This document shows positions 1-13,773 of a stretch of DNA of 64,000 bases, piece by piece. Origin of the DNA: Acanthornis magna. Its lineage: Eukaryota; Chordata; Aves; Passeriformes; Acanthizidae. The DNA is taken from NCBI GenBank assembly GCA_036785705.1, contig JAWUZG010000157.1, positions 930,001 through 994,000 on the forward strand, given 5' to 3'. A program made the position numbers and the translations under genes. Every line of letters starts with the position of its first letter. Position 1 is the stretch's first letter. The notes below the pieces were generated by a model. The model did not search any database. It had not been told where the DNA came from and was given only the letters and a program-made list of their open reading frames with translations.

Positions 1-2271
1 AATGTCAAAATAGGTAATGTGGTTATGCAAGATGTTTTTCCTGAGAACACACTGGAGACCACTGCTGCATAATCCTCGGTTTTTTGTTTGCTTACTTGGC
101 GGTTGTGTTAAATCTGCTAAGGCACGTTTTTAACAATGGAAATATTGTCATTTTGTTCATGGAAGTGTAGTAAAGGAGCAGATGCTTAGATGTGCCAGAG
201 CATGCCCTGTTTATTCCAAAGACACTATTCAGGTAACTTTACCATCAACAGGATGTAGAGTAGTGGAATCTGGCCTTCAGTTGGGCATCTGTTCATACTC
301 TGTGACATAGTTGATTAGATTTTAAAAAAAGTTCTTCTTTTAAAAGGTTTGGCAAATGTTTTTGTCGCCCCGTTTCCAACCTTCAGCAAGCTAGCTGTGT
401 GTGCTGTCATCCAAAGGATGAAATGACTGCAGGTGTAGAAGGGAATAGGAGGGGAATGTTGACAGCCAGCAGAGATTAATACCCAGTGTGTAAAGTGGGT
501 CATCTACTGCATCCATCATGGCTGACGTAGGTTTAAAATAATTACAGCATTAATTCTGTGGGATTTCATAGGGTCATAAATATTTGAGACATTCCTTACC
601 AGTATGTATTAAACTTCTCTTGGAACTCAAATTATATTATAGCACACCCAGATCTAAATTTAGTGTACAGTAGCGCATTACCTGAACTGAAGCTCTAGCT
701 AATGAGAAATACATCAAGACATACTATTAAATTCTGCAAAATATTAACTACTTCTCAGAAAGTGCAGAATAGTTTATGCATGTAGTAGTGCAGTAGTGCC
801 ATGTTATAAATGGTTTATAATTCGCTTTCTTCTCCTAGTTAAGTAAGAAAAAACAAGGTTCTTACAACTTTGCAGTGCAGTTGTAAACGGTATTGGTTAT
901 TTTCAAGTTGCACTGTGAATGCAAATAAAACAGTTCAATGGACACAGAGCAAAGACAGCCTTTCAGTCAATTATGTCATTGTACCTGAGTTACTTTATAA
1001 TGTCTGCTAGTAATTCTCCTTCTAACATGTGTTTGATTTTATTTTGTACCTGGGAAAGGACCAAAGGAAAATTGAAGCAATCATATTTCCATGGCAACAA
1101 TACAAGCACAACAGCCCTCTGAAGAGGCAGAAGAGAGGCTGGATTTTGCCTTCAGTTAACCTACCAGAAATTCCAGAGGACCTTTTCCTCAGGAATTAGT
1201 TAGGGTAAGGAAGTTAATAGAAGTGTGGTTTCAGTGTCCCTCAGAGAGCTCTTGAAGAGATTTTGTGTAAATGATGTCCTGTTCATCATCCAGACATTTA
1301 TCAGAGTCTCGGGCTGGTTTCTTGTTACTACTTCTGCATTGCGTGCTGGGATGCATCTAATTTCCTGGGGTTTAAGTTGTCCCTATGCTTCTGTACTGGT
1401 GGAAGATGACCTTGTTTTGGGGGATAAGTGTGTTCAGGGGTATCTCTGCTGGTTCAGGAGTTCTCCAGTCTCCTTCGCTGGAGTTCTCTGCCTGGGAAAT
1501 GGTGTGGGAGTGAGCAGGAAGCAGAGTGCACCAGGAGACCAAAGGGAGCAGGATCTGATGGGGGTGAGGGGAGCAGCTGTTCCACAGGACTCTGCTGCCC
1601 AGAAGTGGCCACTGCCAGGAGCCAAGCTCCTCTCCGGGCTGGCTTCCAACCACGGTACTGGCTGGTCATGATCAATTTGTTGGAACTTGGCAGACCATTA
1701 GCCCAAGCTGATATGCTGCAGTTTCACTCTGTTCTGTTTGATGTGTGTGCTGGTGATTCAGCTGCTCCTCACACATGCACTGCCCTTCAGTTCTTTCCTT
1801 GGAAGATGAAACAAGTTCAGTCTCTAAGCAAAAATGGTGAGTTTGTAAAGAGCTGGCCTGTAATGGAAGAGAGTCTGTACTGTGGGCTGGGAAGATAGAG
1901 GAGAAGGGGAAAAACACAAACCAGACTTAATTTCATGTGTAATTTTATGATAGGGTATGTTTTCTCTAAGAGCTAAACAATTCTGCTTAAGGTAAAAATA
2001 CTGATTTTTGTTTAACACAAATCATTTTTATTCTGAGAAATAGCCAGGGATAATTTCACATTTCTGAAAATCCATTGACCAGCGTTCTAACAGAGTGCTG
2101 TTGGGAACTTCAAACTTCATACCAACTCTGTACCATTTCCAGAATAACTACTTTTGCAGGTTCAGCTGAAGGAGCAAGGAGAAAATAAAGAGAGCTGCTG
2201 CTTGTTTCAGCTGCAGTCCCATCCAGCGGTTGCTTGTAGCTAATGTCAACTTCATCTTTTCTGACCCCCAG
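1..2271 (+). other. Upstream CDH2-like intron, no gene seen
   Basis: The sequence is AT-rich and non-repetitive. The exon that should encode the start of mature EC1 (the DWVIPPINLPE region) was looked for and not found, so it lies upstream or is missing. The longest open frames (148-156 codons near 1225-1898) have no recognisable domain. Confidence 0.55.
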
Positions 2272-2427
2272 ATTAGGTCCAATCGTGATCAAAGCCGTTC
2301 GCTGTGGTACAGTGTGACTGGCCCAGGGGCTGACCAGCCTCCAACAGGCATCTTCATCATCGACCCCATCTCAGGACAGCTGTCTGTGACAAAGGCTTTA
2401 GACTGGGAGCAGATTGCTTCTTTCCTT
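2272..2427 (+). CDS. CDH2-like: CDH2-like exon: EC1 core
   Basis: This exon has 52 codons, an acceptor ending cccccag and a donor gtaaga. It encodes the EC1 stretch with [15 protein letters not shown] and ISGQLSVTK. Two arginines usually fixed in CDH2 are Trp here: LRYS reads LWYS, and LDRE reads LDWE. The calcium-binding Glu of LDRE is kept. Counting back from a 16-exon CDH2 this would be exon 5. Confidence 0.85.
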
Positions 2428-4958
2428 GTAAGAGTTTAATTTACCATAAATCAGATTATCAAATTGAAGACGAACATCTGCTTCAAACATGACTTGAGCA
2501 GCCAGCGTTTAGTTTTGTATGAGATACGATTTGAAGAGTTTGTAGCAGATTTGTATTTATTGTACTTAATAAGGCTAACTCTTACTATATTTAAGCAGCT
2601 GAAGTACATTAACATACATAAACAGTGATTAAATGTATTTAGATAACGTAATTTTAAAAGATTGAAATATGGATACTGCGGCTTATATTTCAAGTACAGG
2701 CCATTGATCACAATCTCCACCGAATTGTATACTTTTCAAAAGTCTATTTTTAATTCAGCAACTTAAATTAGGATGTGAGTGCTATTAGAATTGCAGCAGC
2801 TGTGATTTGAGAAATGGATGGGAAGAATAACGTACTAATTTTTATTTTAGGGGCAAATATAAACATTTTAATAGAATTGTAAATGAGGTCTGTCAGCTTA
2901 TGAAAATGATATTCTTTGCTCTAAAGAAATGGACAAAGTAGACCACAGATTCCAGTATTAGTGGAAAAGGAAAGTTTCAATGAAGGGGGAGGGCAGGCTG
3001 TGACCTAAAGTTGTCTGTGCTTTTGGGAGGCCATGCTGAAATCATGACAAAAGTCACCCAGCTCCTAGAGAGAATTTTCCAGCATGTTGTGGATTAAAAC
3101 ACTCCCTGCCTTGTGGTCCAGGGAGCCCTTTGAGTGCTGGTCCCAAACAGAGGACGCAGCGGGAGGCATGAGCGAAAGGCTCTCTCAAACAACAACTCCA
3201 GCATCTGTAAGATTTTAACTGAGCAATTTTGGCAATTCAAAACTTTACTGACTTAGGAATTTACATGGATATGAATCATTTCCAGAGTGGTGAGTTAATA
3301 ATGCCATCTTGCTGCTTTCTAGTAGTTTTGTAGCCATAAGATATTTGGGTGTATATATATAAAGTGGGCATCAGCAGGACTGCTGTAGCAGAAAGTTGCT
3401 GTTTTCCCTAGCAATGGCCGTGCTCTGGTCTAAACACATAGATTTACATTTAAATCTGCATATTTTTAGAGAACGTTTTCTAATAGCCAGTATTAAAACC
3501 AGAATTCTATATGACAGCAGGCACTAGTAGTAATCAAAATTACATGATCTAATATAATTTCCATCAAATGAAGGAAGGAAGTCTGTAGCTTAGAATAGTT
3601 TGGAAGTCTGAACAACAGTTCCATTAGCAACTTGAAAACTTAAAAGGTCGATATGAGGGAGCATACACAATACACTGAGCTAAAAATGCCTGGCCTGAAA
3701 CTTCCTGTCACTATTATTATATCTACACCTATACGTTGTGCAAATTCTAATACTTTTAATGATTTTTGCAGCTGAGAGCACACGCAGTGGATGTAAATGG
3801 AAACCAGGTGGAAAATTCTACTACCATTGTTATTAATGTCATTGACATGAATGACAATAGACCTGAATTCTTACACCAGGTTTGGAATGGGACAGTCCCT
3901 GAGGGATCAGAGCCAGGTAATACATGGGAGGCAGGGGTATTATCTTGAAGTGTCATATTTACAGTATCATTTTGAAGGTGGTTAAGGGGGTGGCTTCAGG
4001 CTTAGTAAAACTTTGAAAGGTGTCTTTAGTATTTTGAGCAAAATCTCAGATACTATCTTCTTATTTCACCCTATTTTCAAAGCACTTTTTAACATACTAG
4101 GATTCATTTCCAAAAGACACAATTGCTATGTACATGAACTAAAACCAGGGAAAGCTTTAAGAATATGACATCTGGTTCATGTTTTTGAAAATCCTAATTA
4201 TAACATCACAGTTCTTACATTTATTTTTATGACAGACATTGATGTTCATTTAGTTGACAGGTCAGGGTATAAGAGACTTCCAGAATGTCACTAGATCGAG
4301 TTCTGGTTTTGATTCCCAGCGGCTTTGCAAATACTGGGATTTGAAATCAGTATCATTTGAATTCTCAAGAAAACCTAAGTGTTGTTCAGATCTCATTAAA
4401 ATTCTAATCAGCTCAGACTAAAGTTTGCAGTATGGCTGAAACCACTTTCTTAATTTGTCAGAAGTGCAAAGTGAAAGGTTAGCACCAGAAACGCATTTTC
4501 TAACTTTGCAGCATTTGCTTGGCATTTGAGATATATCTCAAAGACTTCAGAAAGAATATTATTTATATTGATTTTAAGTCACTATCTATATGTCCACCAA
4601 TTCTGAACAATAAGTATATTTCCTTTGGCCCAATTAATAAGGTAAGTATGTAAAAATCAGATGTTCTCTTGTTACAGAAATGTTATTTGTGGCAGAATTG
4701 TAGGATTTCAGTGTTTATGTAGCTTCTTCAGTCATAACCAAATCTAGTATTTTATAATCACAGAGTATTTTTATCTCTTCTTATGTATTTTAATTACTCT
4801 GTTGGTGAGTCTTGAGTTTAGCTGGTTTGTTTTAAGTAAAGAAGGAATGTGCAGATTTTACCAAAAGAAATACATACTTTGACCGCTGCTGTAAAGTGAT
4901 CTTGTATAATCTGAGTGTTAACTGTTTATATAACATCAATTATTTATCCTACTGCTAG
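2428..4958 (+). other. Two CDH2-like introns (either side of the HAV exon)
   Basis: 2428-3771 and 3917-4958 are AT-rich introns bounded by consensus splice sites. I see no gene, RNA gene or clear transposon in them. Confidence 0.6.
3772..3916 (+). CDS. CDH2-like: CDH2-like exon: EC1-EC2 with HAV motif
   Basis: The acceptor is tttttgcag and the donor gtaata; the exon ends in phase 1. It starts in the same frame as the preceding exon. It carries the HAV adhesion tripeptide in [12 protein letters not shown], the linker calcium motif DMNDNRPEF and the start of EC2 ([13 protein letters not shown]). The HAV site and the calcium motif are unchanged relative to remembered CDH2. Confidence 0.88.
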
Positions 4959-5131
4959 GAACCTATGTGGTGACTGTTCCTGCCATCGATGCCGATGATC
5001 CCAACACACAGAATGGGATGCTGAGATACAGAATTTTGTCCCCAGCCTCGAGCAGCCCCTCTCCAAACATGTTTACAATCAAAAATGAAACTGGTGACAT
5101 AGTCACTGTAGCAGCTGGGCTTGACAGAGAG
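4959..5131 (+). CDS. CDH2-like: CDH2-like exon: EC2
   Basis: The acceptor is ctgctag and the donor gtatgg. It encodes the middle of EC2 with [36 protein letters not shown] and the calcium motif GLDRE. The frame is open and joins the previous exon through a split Gly codon. Degenerate CR1 LINE sequence begins about 50 bp after the donor. Confidence 0.87.
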
Positions 5132-5236
5132 GTATGGCAGGTCTTAATCCTGTGGGCTGGGTTGTATTTAATGTTGTGAAGATGCACAGCTCGGGGGTGT
5201 GGGTGGCTGAGAGGCTGGACGTGAGCTGACAGTGTG

Positions 5237-5852
5237 TGTTGGGGAAGAAGAAATAGGAAAGTCTTAAGGAAATTATTGCCTGGCAAAAGATACTGAGAAT
5301 ATTGAAACCTTAGGAGAGATTGAAATGAAGATAAGTTTTGAAATACCAATCAGTGAATAGCTGGAGGGAAGGCTTATCAACCTATTGTTCTCACAACAGC
5401 CACTCTAGGGTGGATCCAAAAATCCAGCTGATCTTAATCAACCCAACAAGAGGTTGAAGAACCAGTTTTTCAGGATTTAAATATGTAACAGCATATGGTA
5501 ATACAAGGACTCTCATAGGCTATATGTAAATGATGTAGAATTTGTATCTTGTCCTAGATTGGTTAGTAGAAATTAGAATATTCATCATAGAACCTGATTT
5601 ACGAGTTTGCAAGGGACAGATTGGCCCCTTCTGCCTCCCTTCTGCCCCTTCGGAACTTCCTCTCTCTCTCTCTCTCCCACCTCCCTTACCTGCCTTGGGG
5701 CTGCGCCCTGCAGCTCCCTGGCAGGCCTCCCTTCCCACACTCTCTTTCGCAATAAACCTGCACGCTTTAAGACTGTCTCCTGAGAGCTCTGTCTAAACCG
5801 TCCTTCACCGCAGAGGTATCCACGGCAGCCCCCCCGCGATTTCTTTTCTACA
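5237..5852 (+). mobile_element. Solo LTR 1 (ERVK-type), 6-bp TSD AGTGTG
   Basis: A 616-bp element starts TGTTGGGGAAG and ends TTTCTACA. The same six bases AGTGTG flank it at 5231-5236 and 5853-5858. A polyadenylation signal AATAAA lies at 5751-5756, preceded by a CT-rich tract. No internal retroviral sequence is present, so it is a solo LTR left by recombination. A 6-bp duplication with TG...CA ends is typical of class II (ERVK/alpharetrovirus-like) elements. Confidence 0.82.
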
Positions 5853-6067
5853 AGTGTGCACTTGCAGGCAGTCATAGCCAGGGCTGCATCAAAAGCAGCG
5901 TGGCTACCAGGTCGAGGGAGGTGATTCTCCGCCGCTATTCTGCTCCTGTGACACCCCACCTGGAGTGCTGCATCCAGATCTGGGCTTCTCAGCACAGGAA
6001 AGACATGGACCTGCTGGAGCAAGTCCAGAGGAGGGATGTGAAGATGATCAGAAGGCTGGAGCACCTC

Positions 6068-6702
6068 TGTTGGGGAGGAGGAAAAAGGAAAATATTATAG
6101 AAATTATTACCTAGCAAAAGATGCTGAGAGTATAGAAACTATAAGCTAGATTGAAATGAAGACAAGCTTTGAGATACCAAACCCCATTTACTGAATAACA
6201 AGAAAATAATGGTATGGCCACTGAAGGCTCACCACCCTCTCTGATAGAACAATACCCCTCGTTGATTAGACAATAGCCCCTGCCTGCCTGCAGGTCCAAA
6301 GGGCAGAGCAGAGCCTACCAACTTAGCATAAGGTCCAAAAAAGCAGTTTTTAGGGTTTAAAATATTACGCCATATGGTAATACAAGGATGCTCATAGGCT
6401 GTATGTAAATGCTATAGAATTTATATCTTATCCTAGATTGGTTAGTGAAAATTAGAATATTCAGCACCGAACATGATTTATTGTATTGTAAGCAGCGACC
6501 ACGGTACCCTTACACCCTTAACCCTTACCGTTCTATTTTGTATTCCGCATTCCCGATTGCTGTACCTCTCTCTCTCACCTCTCTGACCTGCTCTGGGCCG
6601 AGCCTGGTGGTTCATAGCAGGTCTCTTACCTCCACGCTCTTTATTACAATAAACCGCATGCTCTACCGACTGAGGTCCACGTCAGGCATCCAGATTTCTA
6701 CA
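6068..6702 (+). mobile_element. Solo LTR 2 (same family), 6-bp TSD CACCTC
   Basis: A 635-bp relative of the neighbouring LTR starts TGTTGGGGAGG and ends TTTCTACA. It is flanked by CACCTC at 6062-6067 and 6703-6708. AATAAA is at 6648-6653. Shared blocks include CATATGGTAATACAAGGA and TCCTAGATTGGTTAGT. The different target duplication shows it inserted independently of LTR 1. The interrupted CR1 resumes exactly after the duplication. Confidence 0.85.
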
Positions 6703-7098
6703 CACCTCTCCTGTGAAGACAGGCTGAGAGGGCTGGGACTGTTCAGCCTGGAGTAGAGAAGGCCCTGGGGAGCTGCCTTCCGGTGTCTAAATGGGAGAAC
6801 TCCAGGAGAGCCTGGAGAGGGGTATTGAATAGGGCAAGGAGAAATTACTATAAACTGAAAGCAGGTGGATTTCGAGCAGATAAAAGAAAGAAATTCTTTA
6901 CTGTGAGGGTGGTAAGACACTGAAACAGGTTGCCCAGAGAAGTTCTGGGTGCCCCATCTGTGGAGGAGTTCAAGAGCAGGTTGGATGGGGCTCTGAGCAA
7001 CCCGCTGGAGTTGGAGGTGTCCCTACCCAGGGCAGGGAGTCTGGTACTAGATGATCATTACGGTCACTTCTAGTCCAAACAATTGATGATGCTGTGAA

Positions 7099-10000
7099 AT
7101 ATTTCTCCCCCTCCTCAGTCTTAACTTAGTCCTTCTCTTCACCCTTTTGACACTGGTCATTGTCTAAGTCCCAGAGTACAAAAATGCAGAGGACAGAAAA
7201 TTACGTTGGGGATGAAAACTGGACCTATATATTCCATACGTGTAGTTACTCTTGGCTATGTGGGGTCATGGAAGGGATCTTGTCCCATAAGTCTGTTTGT
7301 GCTTAAGAAACAGGTACACACTAAAGCAGAGCAATGCAATAATAATAATAATAATAATAGAGACATAATCTGTCAGTAATTCACTGCTGTGTGCTGGGCA
7401 AGGCCCATTCTGTCTAGACAGTTCTTCACTGTGCTCACCACCGGAGAAGGAGGGTACCAGATCCTCTGCTCTAATTCACCCATCTGTGAGGTTGGGAATA
7501 AAAATATTTCACTCCCAACTCCAAATCTGTCACATGGACTAACTGTGCTTTTAAACCACTTGAAAACTTCACAAGAGATAAGCATTATTTTATAAACAAG
7601 CTATAAAATCCAAACAAATCTCTTTTGAACGCATCTTGTTTCAACTTCTGTTTTACTAACCTCATTTTAGCTCATTAAATCCGAAGTACTGGATTTGCTG
7701 TTCATTTTTTTAGCTGCTTGTTTGTAGTTATTTAAAATGGAGAATAAAAATGCTTTCTAAGTTCTGGGTTTGCTATTAATATTCTGATGCATTTCAGTTT
7801 GAAAGGGGCAATCAGAAGATTTGAAAAGCTAAACAGACTGTTAGATATTGCAATTAATTTTTGAGGTTTTCTTAACATTCATTCTGTTTAAGTTGGTTTT
7901 GAAGAGAAGGGATTTAAGCAAAGGAAAACCCTGAACTTTACAGTGTTGCCCTATTAAATTAAAAGAATGATGGGCAGCTTTGCCCTTGTTTTTAAAATCC
8001 CCTGGTCATCTTTGACAGATGAACTCTCAGAAGGACATAGCCATAATTCTTGAGGTTTTATCACTTGGTGACTAGCTGTACTGGAGGGATTTAACTCAGA
8101 AGAAACCAGCTGCCTGTGGAGCTTAGACCCTCACATTAACAGCTGGAAAAGCCTTGTCATTCATCATCAGTTTTCCTGATGGATCACTCAGCTGATACCC
8201 AAATGTGTATATAGAAATATTTCTTGAACATACTGGATATTAAGGATTAACATGAAATCATTCAAATATTAAATTAGACTAATATGAAATAAAATGGTTT
8301 CCTTCTCAAGCCATTGCTTTGCTTCCTCCATTTCCTGAGTCATTTTGTGGAAGTCAATTAAATTAAAATGACCGGGAGTCTAGAAGGCCAAAGCTGAATC
8401 GTGTTCTGACACTGGGCTGGGGAGTGCCTTGTTGTCCATGTACCCCAGCTGCTCTTCCCACTTCTGCCTTTCCACTCTTTCCTCTAAGTAGTGTCTCTCT
8501 TTATAAAGCTCTAATTAAAGTCATAAAATGCTAGACAGAATTTTAAATTCTTAAATAATGTGACACATTATTTATGGGAGCGTAACTGTTGTAGGCATTA
8601 AAAAAAAAAAGAAAAAAGTGGTTCCTCTGATAGCATTCCTCATCTGCTGGTATTTTAGATTAACATGTACAATCTATTGTCTGTGCTAACATGCACAGGA
8701 GGAGATTTGCTTAGGTAAGGAAATACAGCTTAAGGCAGAAGAAATCTTTCATTTGTTATCTCAAAAGATGCTGTTTCATGAGATCCAGCTGCTCTTATTT
8801 CTTCCGCTATTGCTGTGGAATTCACTTCAGCATTAAAACATCTGCCTTACTGCTGGAGGTGCTGAAGAAGTCAGGCAGGATACTTAAATTTACACACTGA
8901 CATTCCTGCTTCACGTGAGGTTAATTCAGTTAATTCAGTGAAGTGCTCTTTTATTTGGCCTGTGTTGAAGTGGAAAGATGTGAACTGATGAGCTCTGCGT
9001 TCTTTCGTGAAGCTGCCGTTCGTTTTTGGATGTGTTGCTGCTGAGTCTCTGTGCAGGCTGCTGACACATGCTCCACAGCTTATTCCTGGCTGCTTCTCAA
9101 AGCACAGTAAAACGAGGAGACCCACCGCCCCCAATTTCCCCATGCTTGGAAAGTTGTGTGCTTGTTGATTTCTGAAATTTTATTCTCAGCAGTTGATCTG
9201 CTTTATGTGAGTGCTGAGAAGAGGGGAAAAAAACAAGGAACCAAACAAAAACACTGATAGTCTGTCTTTTGGGGCACTTTCTGGGGAAGTTTCTAGTGTG
9301 CTGGTTCTGTTGGAATTAAATAAGATGATTATAAGAAAGCTGAGTCTCTGTGTAATAATAATGGAGTTTCCTTAATGAAATTTGCTTCTTGGGATCAATG
9401 TGTTAAGACCCAGATGAATCAGAAGCACCTGCTGTTTCAATAACAGTGAATCATATGGCAGCGAGATTTGCTTCAATACTGCTTTAGATTTTATTGCTTC
9501 ACAGTAAGTAAAGTATAATTTTTTTTCCTGGATGAAAGTGGTAAAAGTATTTCTTTGATTCCCTCGTGACTGCTTCTCTTGTTGGTGTCACGACGGAAAC
9601 CTTCAGGATGTTTAAAGCCTTTTGAAGGTCATTTTGCAAGTATATTTTCCAAGCTAGAATTCATATATGTAGTTATGCATTATTAAGCATATGTACTGCG
9701 TTTCTGTAGACTTAATACTAGTCTTGCTTTTTTAAAGAATCGTGGGGTACATATATAACAATACACATTTGGGGTGTCTTGTAAGGGTTTCTGTGTAAAA
9801 GAGCACATGAACATAAATTATTATCTTCAGTGGGAGATAAAGATCCATACAGCTTATTTTTAAAACTTTCTATTCAGTGACTCATATTTGCTGCTTGGAA
9901 GTGTGCATAACTGTTAAAGCTCTCATGTCTGTCATACTGTCTGGCCAAAATTTGAAAGAAAGCTAAATACAATCAGTGGAATTGTCCTCGCTTATTTTTT

Positions 10001-11246
10001 GTATCAATACCTGTAATTCCTTTTGGTAAATGGTGTGATTCTTGGCGTGTCCTACTTAGGGTCACGAGTTGGACACTCTGATCCTGATGGGTCCATTCCA
10101 ACTCAGCATGTTTCATGAATCTATAAATTGTTTCCATGAGAAGTGATCTGTTATATACCCCACTCTTCAGATAGTGGAAGAAAATAATGTACCAAGTGGA
10201 AAAAAAACCCCAAACCATAGAAAATAATGCTTTTCTTGAAATATTTTTGTTTTGTCAAAAGGTTTTTCCCAGTGTTAGTAAACAGTTTGTGAAAGTGCTG
10301 TTTCAAAGTAATGGCAGCTTTTTATGTTTGTGTCCTTTCTTTTGGGAAGAACTGAATGGTAACACCTCTCTCTGAGGAAGGACGATGAACTGGTAAATGA
10401 AGGAGCATGCACAGTATCTGAGTGCAGTGAGTTAAAATAAACTTTTCAGCAACTCTGCACAGAAGATGTCTTTGTGATTTTCCTTTTTCTTTTGGGATAG
10501 AACCTTGTCGATGTTGTTTTAAACAGCTCCCCAGGCTGAGGTCAGGTCTCTGCCAGGCGTTTCTGGTGCTTAGGGACCCTGGCCCCGCTCCAGCTGTGAG
10601 GAGGGAGCAAGTGCTCGGCTCAAGGGTGGGGGCAGAGGGGGCCCACGGCCGCCATACTCTGCAAGGGTGTTTAACATTGATGGAAATAGCCTGTTTGGTG
10701 CTTCCCTCCCCCTTCCTCCGAGTGTCCTTACTCATCTCTGTTGGCCTCGACATCTTTGGTTTCCATAGAGATCACAAGAAGTTGCAGCAGCAGTTTTATA
10801 CTCAGGCTTGGCTGAAACAAAACCTTGGCAGTTGTGGCCGTTTGGCCGACAAATCTACCTTGGCTCAGTGCTCTCAAATGCTTTTGAGGACTTTCCCTGT
10901 TTTAGTTTAAACTGCACTCAGGTTCTCTTTTCGCTATTTGAAAAGTGTTGTTAAACCTGTGATCATGCATTAACTGTCTAAAGTGGTTTGATGTATTAGA
11001 GTAGGAAGCAGTCAGCCTGTCCTTACCTTGATGGTCTTTGAAGAAAGTCAGGCAGTAGTTCAATATGGGCAACCTGCTGCTGTATTCCTGTGGCACAAAC
11101 TTTGCTCCTGTCATTTTGGGTGATGCTAACGAGAATAAACAGTGCGATAGGCTCCATTGCTTAGTGGAGTGTAATTTTGGGAACACCTGCTGTCCTGCAG
11201 TAATGTTAGTTTTGTCTAAAACTTATGTTGTCATTTTGTGTTTTAG
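7099..11246 (+). other. CDH2-like intron remainder
   Basis: This is AT-rich intronic sequence with no supported gene. It contains an AAT-type microsatellite near 7340-7361 and short A/T runs. Open frames here are short and lack family features. No conserved RNA gene or further LTR with target duplications was recognised. Confidence 0.6.
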
Positions 11247-11612
<366 letters not shown>

Positions 11613-11728
11613 TAAATTGTCAGAGCTCCAGTGAAGAGAGATGGGCTGCCCCTCTTTGACGAATGTTCAGCGCGTGTGGCTCTTGGTGATTTTCCAAGCG
11701 AGGTCAGGTGTTCCTTTGGTTTTTGCAG

Positions 11729-11914
11729 TTCTACGGGGAAGTAGCAGAAAACAGGGTGGATGTGATGGCAGCGAATCTGACGGTCACAGATAAAGACCAG
11801 CCTCACGCGCTGGCGTGGAATGCCGTGTACCGAATGAGTGGAGGAGACACGACGGGCCGGTTCACCATCCTGACCGATCCCAACAGCAACGATGGGCTGG
11901 TGACTGTCGTGAAG
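11729..11914 (+). CDS. CDH2-like: CDH2-like exon: EC3
   Basis: The exon has 62 codons, acceptor tttttgcag and donor gtaggg. It encodes [26 protein letters not shown] and [14 protein letters not shown]. The EVPENR motif typical of EC3 reads EVAENR, a Pro to Ala change. The frame is intact. Confidence 0.87.
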
Positions 11915-13773
11915 GTAGGGCATGCTTGCGTTTCAGAGAGTTAAGCAGAGATGGAAGAAGTGGGAGAACACTGAAGGGGGGGGAATGTGAATTCCTGAGG
12001 CCAGCACGAATCTGGAATAAAATGGATGGGTACTGTCTGTCTTGTGGAATTTAGCAATCTATCTCTTCAAATGTTACCTTGCTTATGCTATCAATAGTAC
12101 TCCATCTGATCAGTTTTTAAAATCAGGCTAGGTTGTTAAAAATTACAAATTTTGAAGCTTTATGTGCCAAAAGTTAGAAATTACTCCATGAAAAAGTGTC
12201 TGCTTAGTATTTTTTGCTAGTCTAAAGGAACAGCTTCCTACCTCCTCAATTAGTAGTTCTGCATGTTGTCTGCACATTTTATGTCAAGATGTTCCATTAA
12301 GGAACAGATACAGGCAATCAAAGCACAATCAGAGAGGAAAAAATGATAGGTGGGAGGGTACTTAACAAGAGAAATTTAAAGACTGGCTATTTTTAAAACC
12401 TCATTTAAATACCTTTTGTGGAATAACCTGTCTATCTTCGTGCTCTAGCCAACAGAGCTCTGTGTTGAGGGATGACTTATTTCAAGTGATAGTAACAATG
12501 TGGTTCTATAATTAAACCTGCCAAGCAGTAGCCACCTTTGCTCATGACCCTCTGATAAGTGTCTCATCTCTGAGTTGGACTGCTCTGGTTTTGGCTGATC
12601 CATTTCAAACTCAAATGTGCGATGCCAGTATTCCCATTTGGAAATTAAAATATTCACTTCTTATTTTCTTCTTTGTTTTTTTGTTTTGCTTTGTTTTGTT
12701 TTGTTTTATTTTAATTCTCCCACTATCTAGGTGACAAAAAGATACAACCTTCGTACAGCATTAATGGTAATTCACACTGGGCTTTTTTAAGAACTGTCTC
12801 TGGTTTATAACTGCTCTTCCCCAGAGGTACCAGTCGTTATATTGCAGTCTTCCAGGAAGAATTATGTGAGTGTCTGTGCTTTTCAGCACTCCATTAAGTG
12901 CCCAGACATGGAAAGAGTTGGAAACCTGCCTACAGTTTTTATTGGCAGTGCAATGAGTTGATCTGTCAACCTGTAATGAAGATGAGATTGTCTCTTGTCA
13001 CTTAGTTCGTACGGTCACGTGCCAGCTGCCCCTGTAAGGTACAGGGTTTCTTTGTCTGCAATCTGTGTGAGTACTACAGTGCATAGTATAGAGGCAAATC
13101 CTGTCCCCAGGAGAGCTTCAACCCTATGCAGCATGACAGAGGAACTCTTGACTCAAACTGCTTTTACTTCTCCTTAAATTGGACTGCGGCTCAGTGAGGA
13201 AATCTCCAAATTGAAGGTTGTCTGCACTGGGAAGATGGGAGCTGTAGGTGTACCAGAAATGGGGTTGGCTGGGATGACCGAGAGTCTTTCTGGTGAGATG
13301 TTAAGGGCATGAGAATCTCTGATCTATGGGCATAGCTATGGTCATGAACTTGTTTGAAGGAAGCTTTCATCCTCAGAACAGAAAGAGACAGCTTTCTCTC
13401 CCCAGGAGAGATCGTCAGGAGGCACACGTGAGTGCCTGGCACAAAGCTGGGAGCTCCTTCATCATTTTGTTATTAAACTGTTTGTTTCCTCATGTGTCTC
13501 TGATGGCAGAACCAGAGTAAGTGAAATCCAGGAATGACAAGGTTTCTAGCTCTTCTGACTTCAAAACTGTTGCTGCTGCTGCTGCTAAGCAAAACTCCAG
13601 CCCACAGGCTTGGGTTGAAGTGATGATACTGTGTTCTCTTCCGACTCTGTGCTCGTTTTTGAGAAAAGCAGTACAAGTAATCTTTAAAAATGTGCTTTAA
13701 ACTTAAAATGTTATTGTGTGTTCGTCGCTACTGTGAGTAAACGTTAACACTTCCTGCTCTTTGCTCTTTCCAG
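11915..13773 (+). other. CDH2-like intron with T-rich tract
   Basis: Intronic sequence with an imperfect (TTTTG)n tract at about 12664-12712 and a short (GCT)n run near 13566-13588. No gene is seen. Open frames on both strands (up to 83 codons) are featureless. Confidence 0.55.

Larger units (their letters stand above)
5180..7098 (+). mobile_element. CR1 LINE 3' fragment, split by two solo LTRs
   Basis: Segments at about 5180-5230, 5853-6067 and 6709-7098 read continuously as the 3' part of an avian CR1 retrotransposon. They include recognisable phrases such as GGGCTGCATCAAAAGCAGCG, CACCTGGAGTGCTGCATCCA, AGGAAAGACATGGACCTGCT and TGTTCAGCCTGGAGTAGAGA. The right end decays into an ATTGATGATGCTGTGA-type tail. 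It lies in the CDH2-like intron in the same orientation as the gene. Two LTRs are inserted in it, so it is older than both. The left edge is approximate. Confidence 0.8.

Noticed and set aside
1225..1898. Overlapping frames of 148 and 156 codons near the left edge
   Set aside because: No domain or splice context, and composition like the surrounding intron.
5237..6702. A single provirus with two LTRs
   Set aside because: Each LTR has its own target duplication and the DNA between them is CR1, not retroviral.
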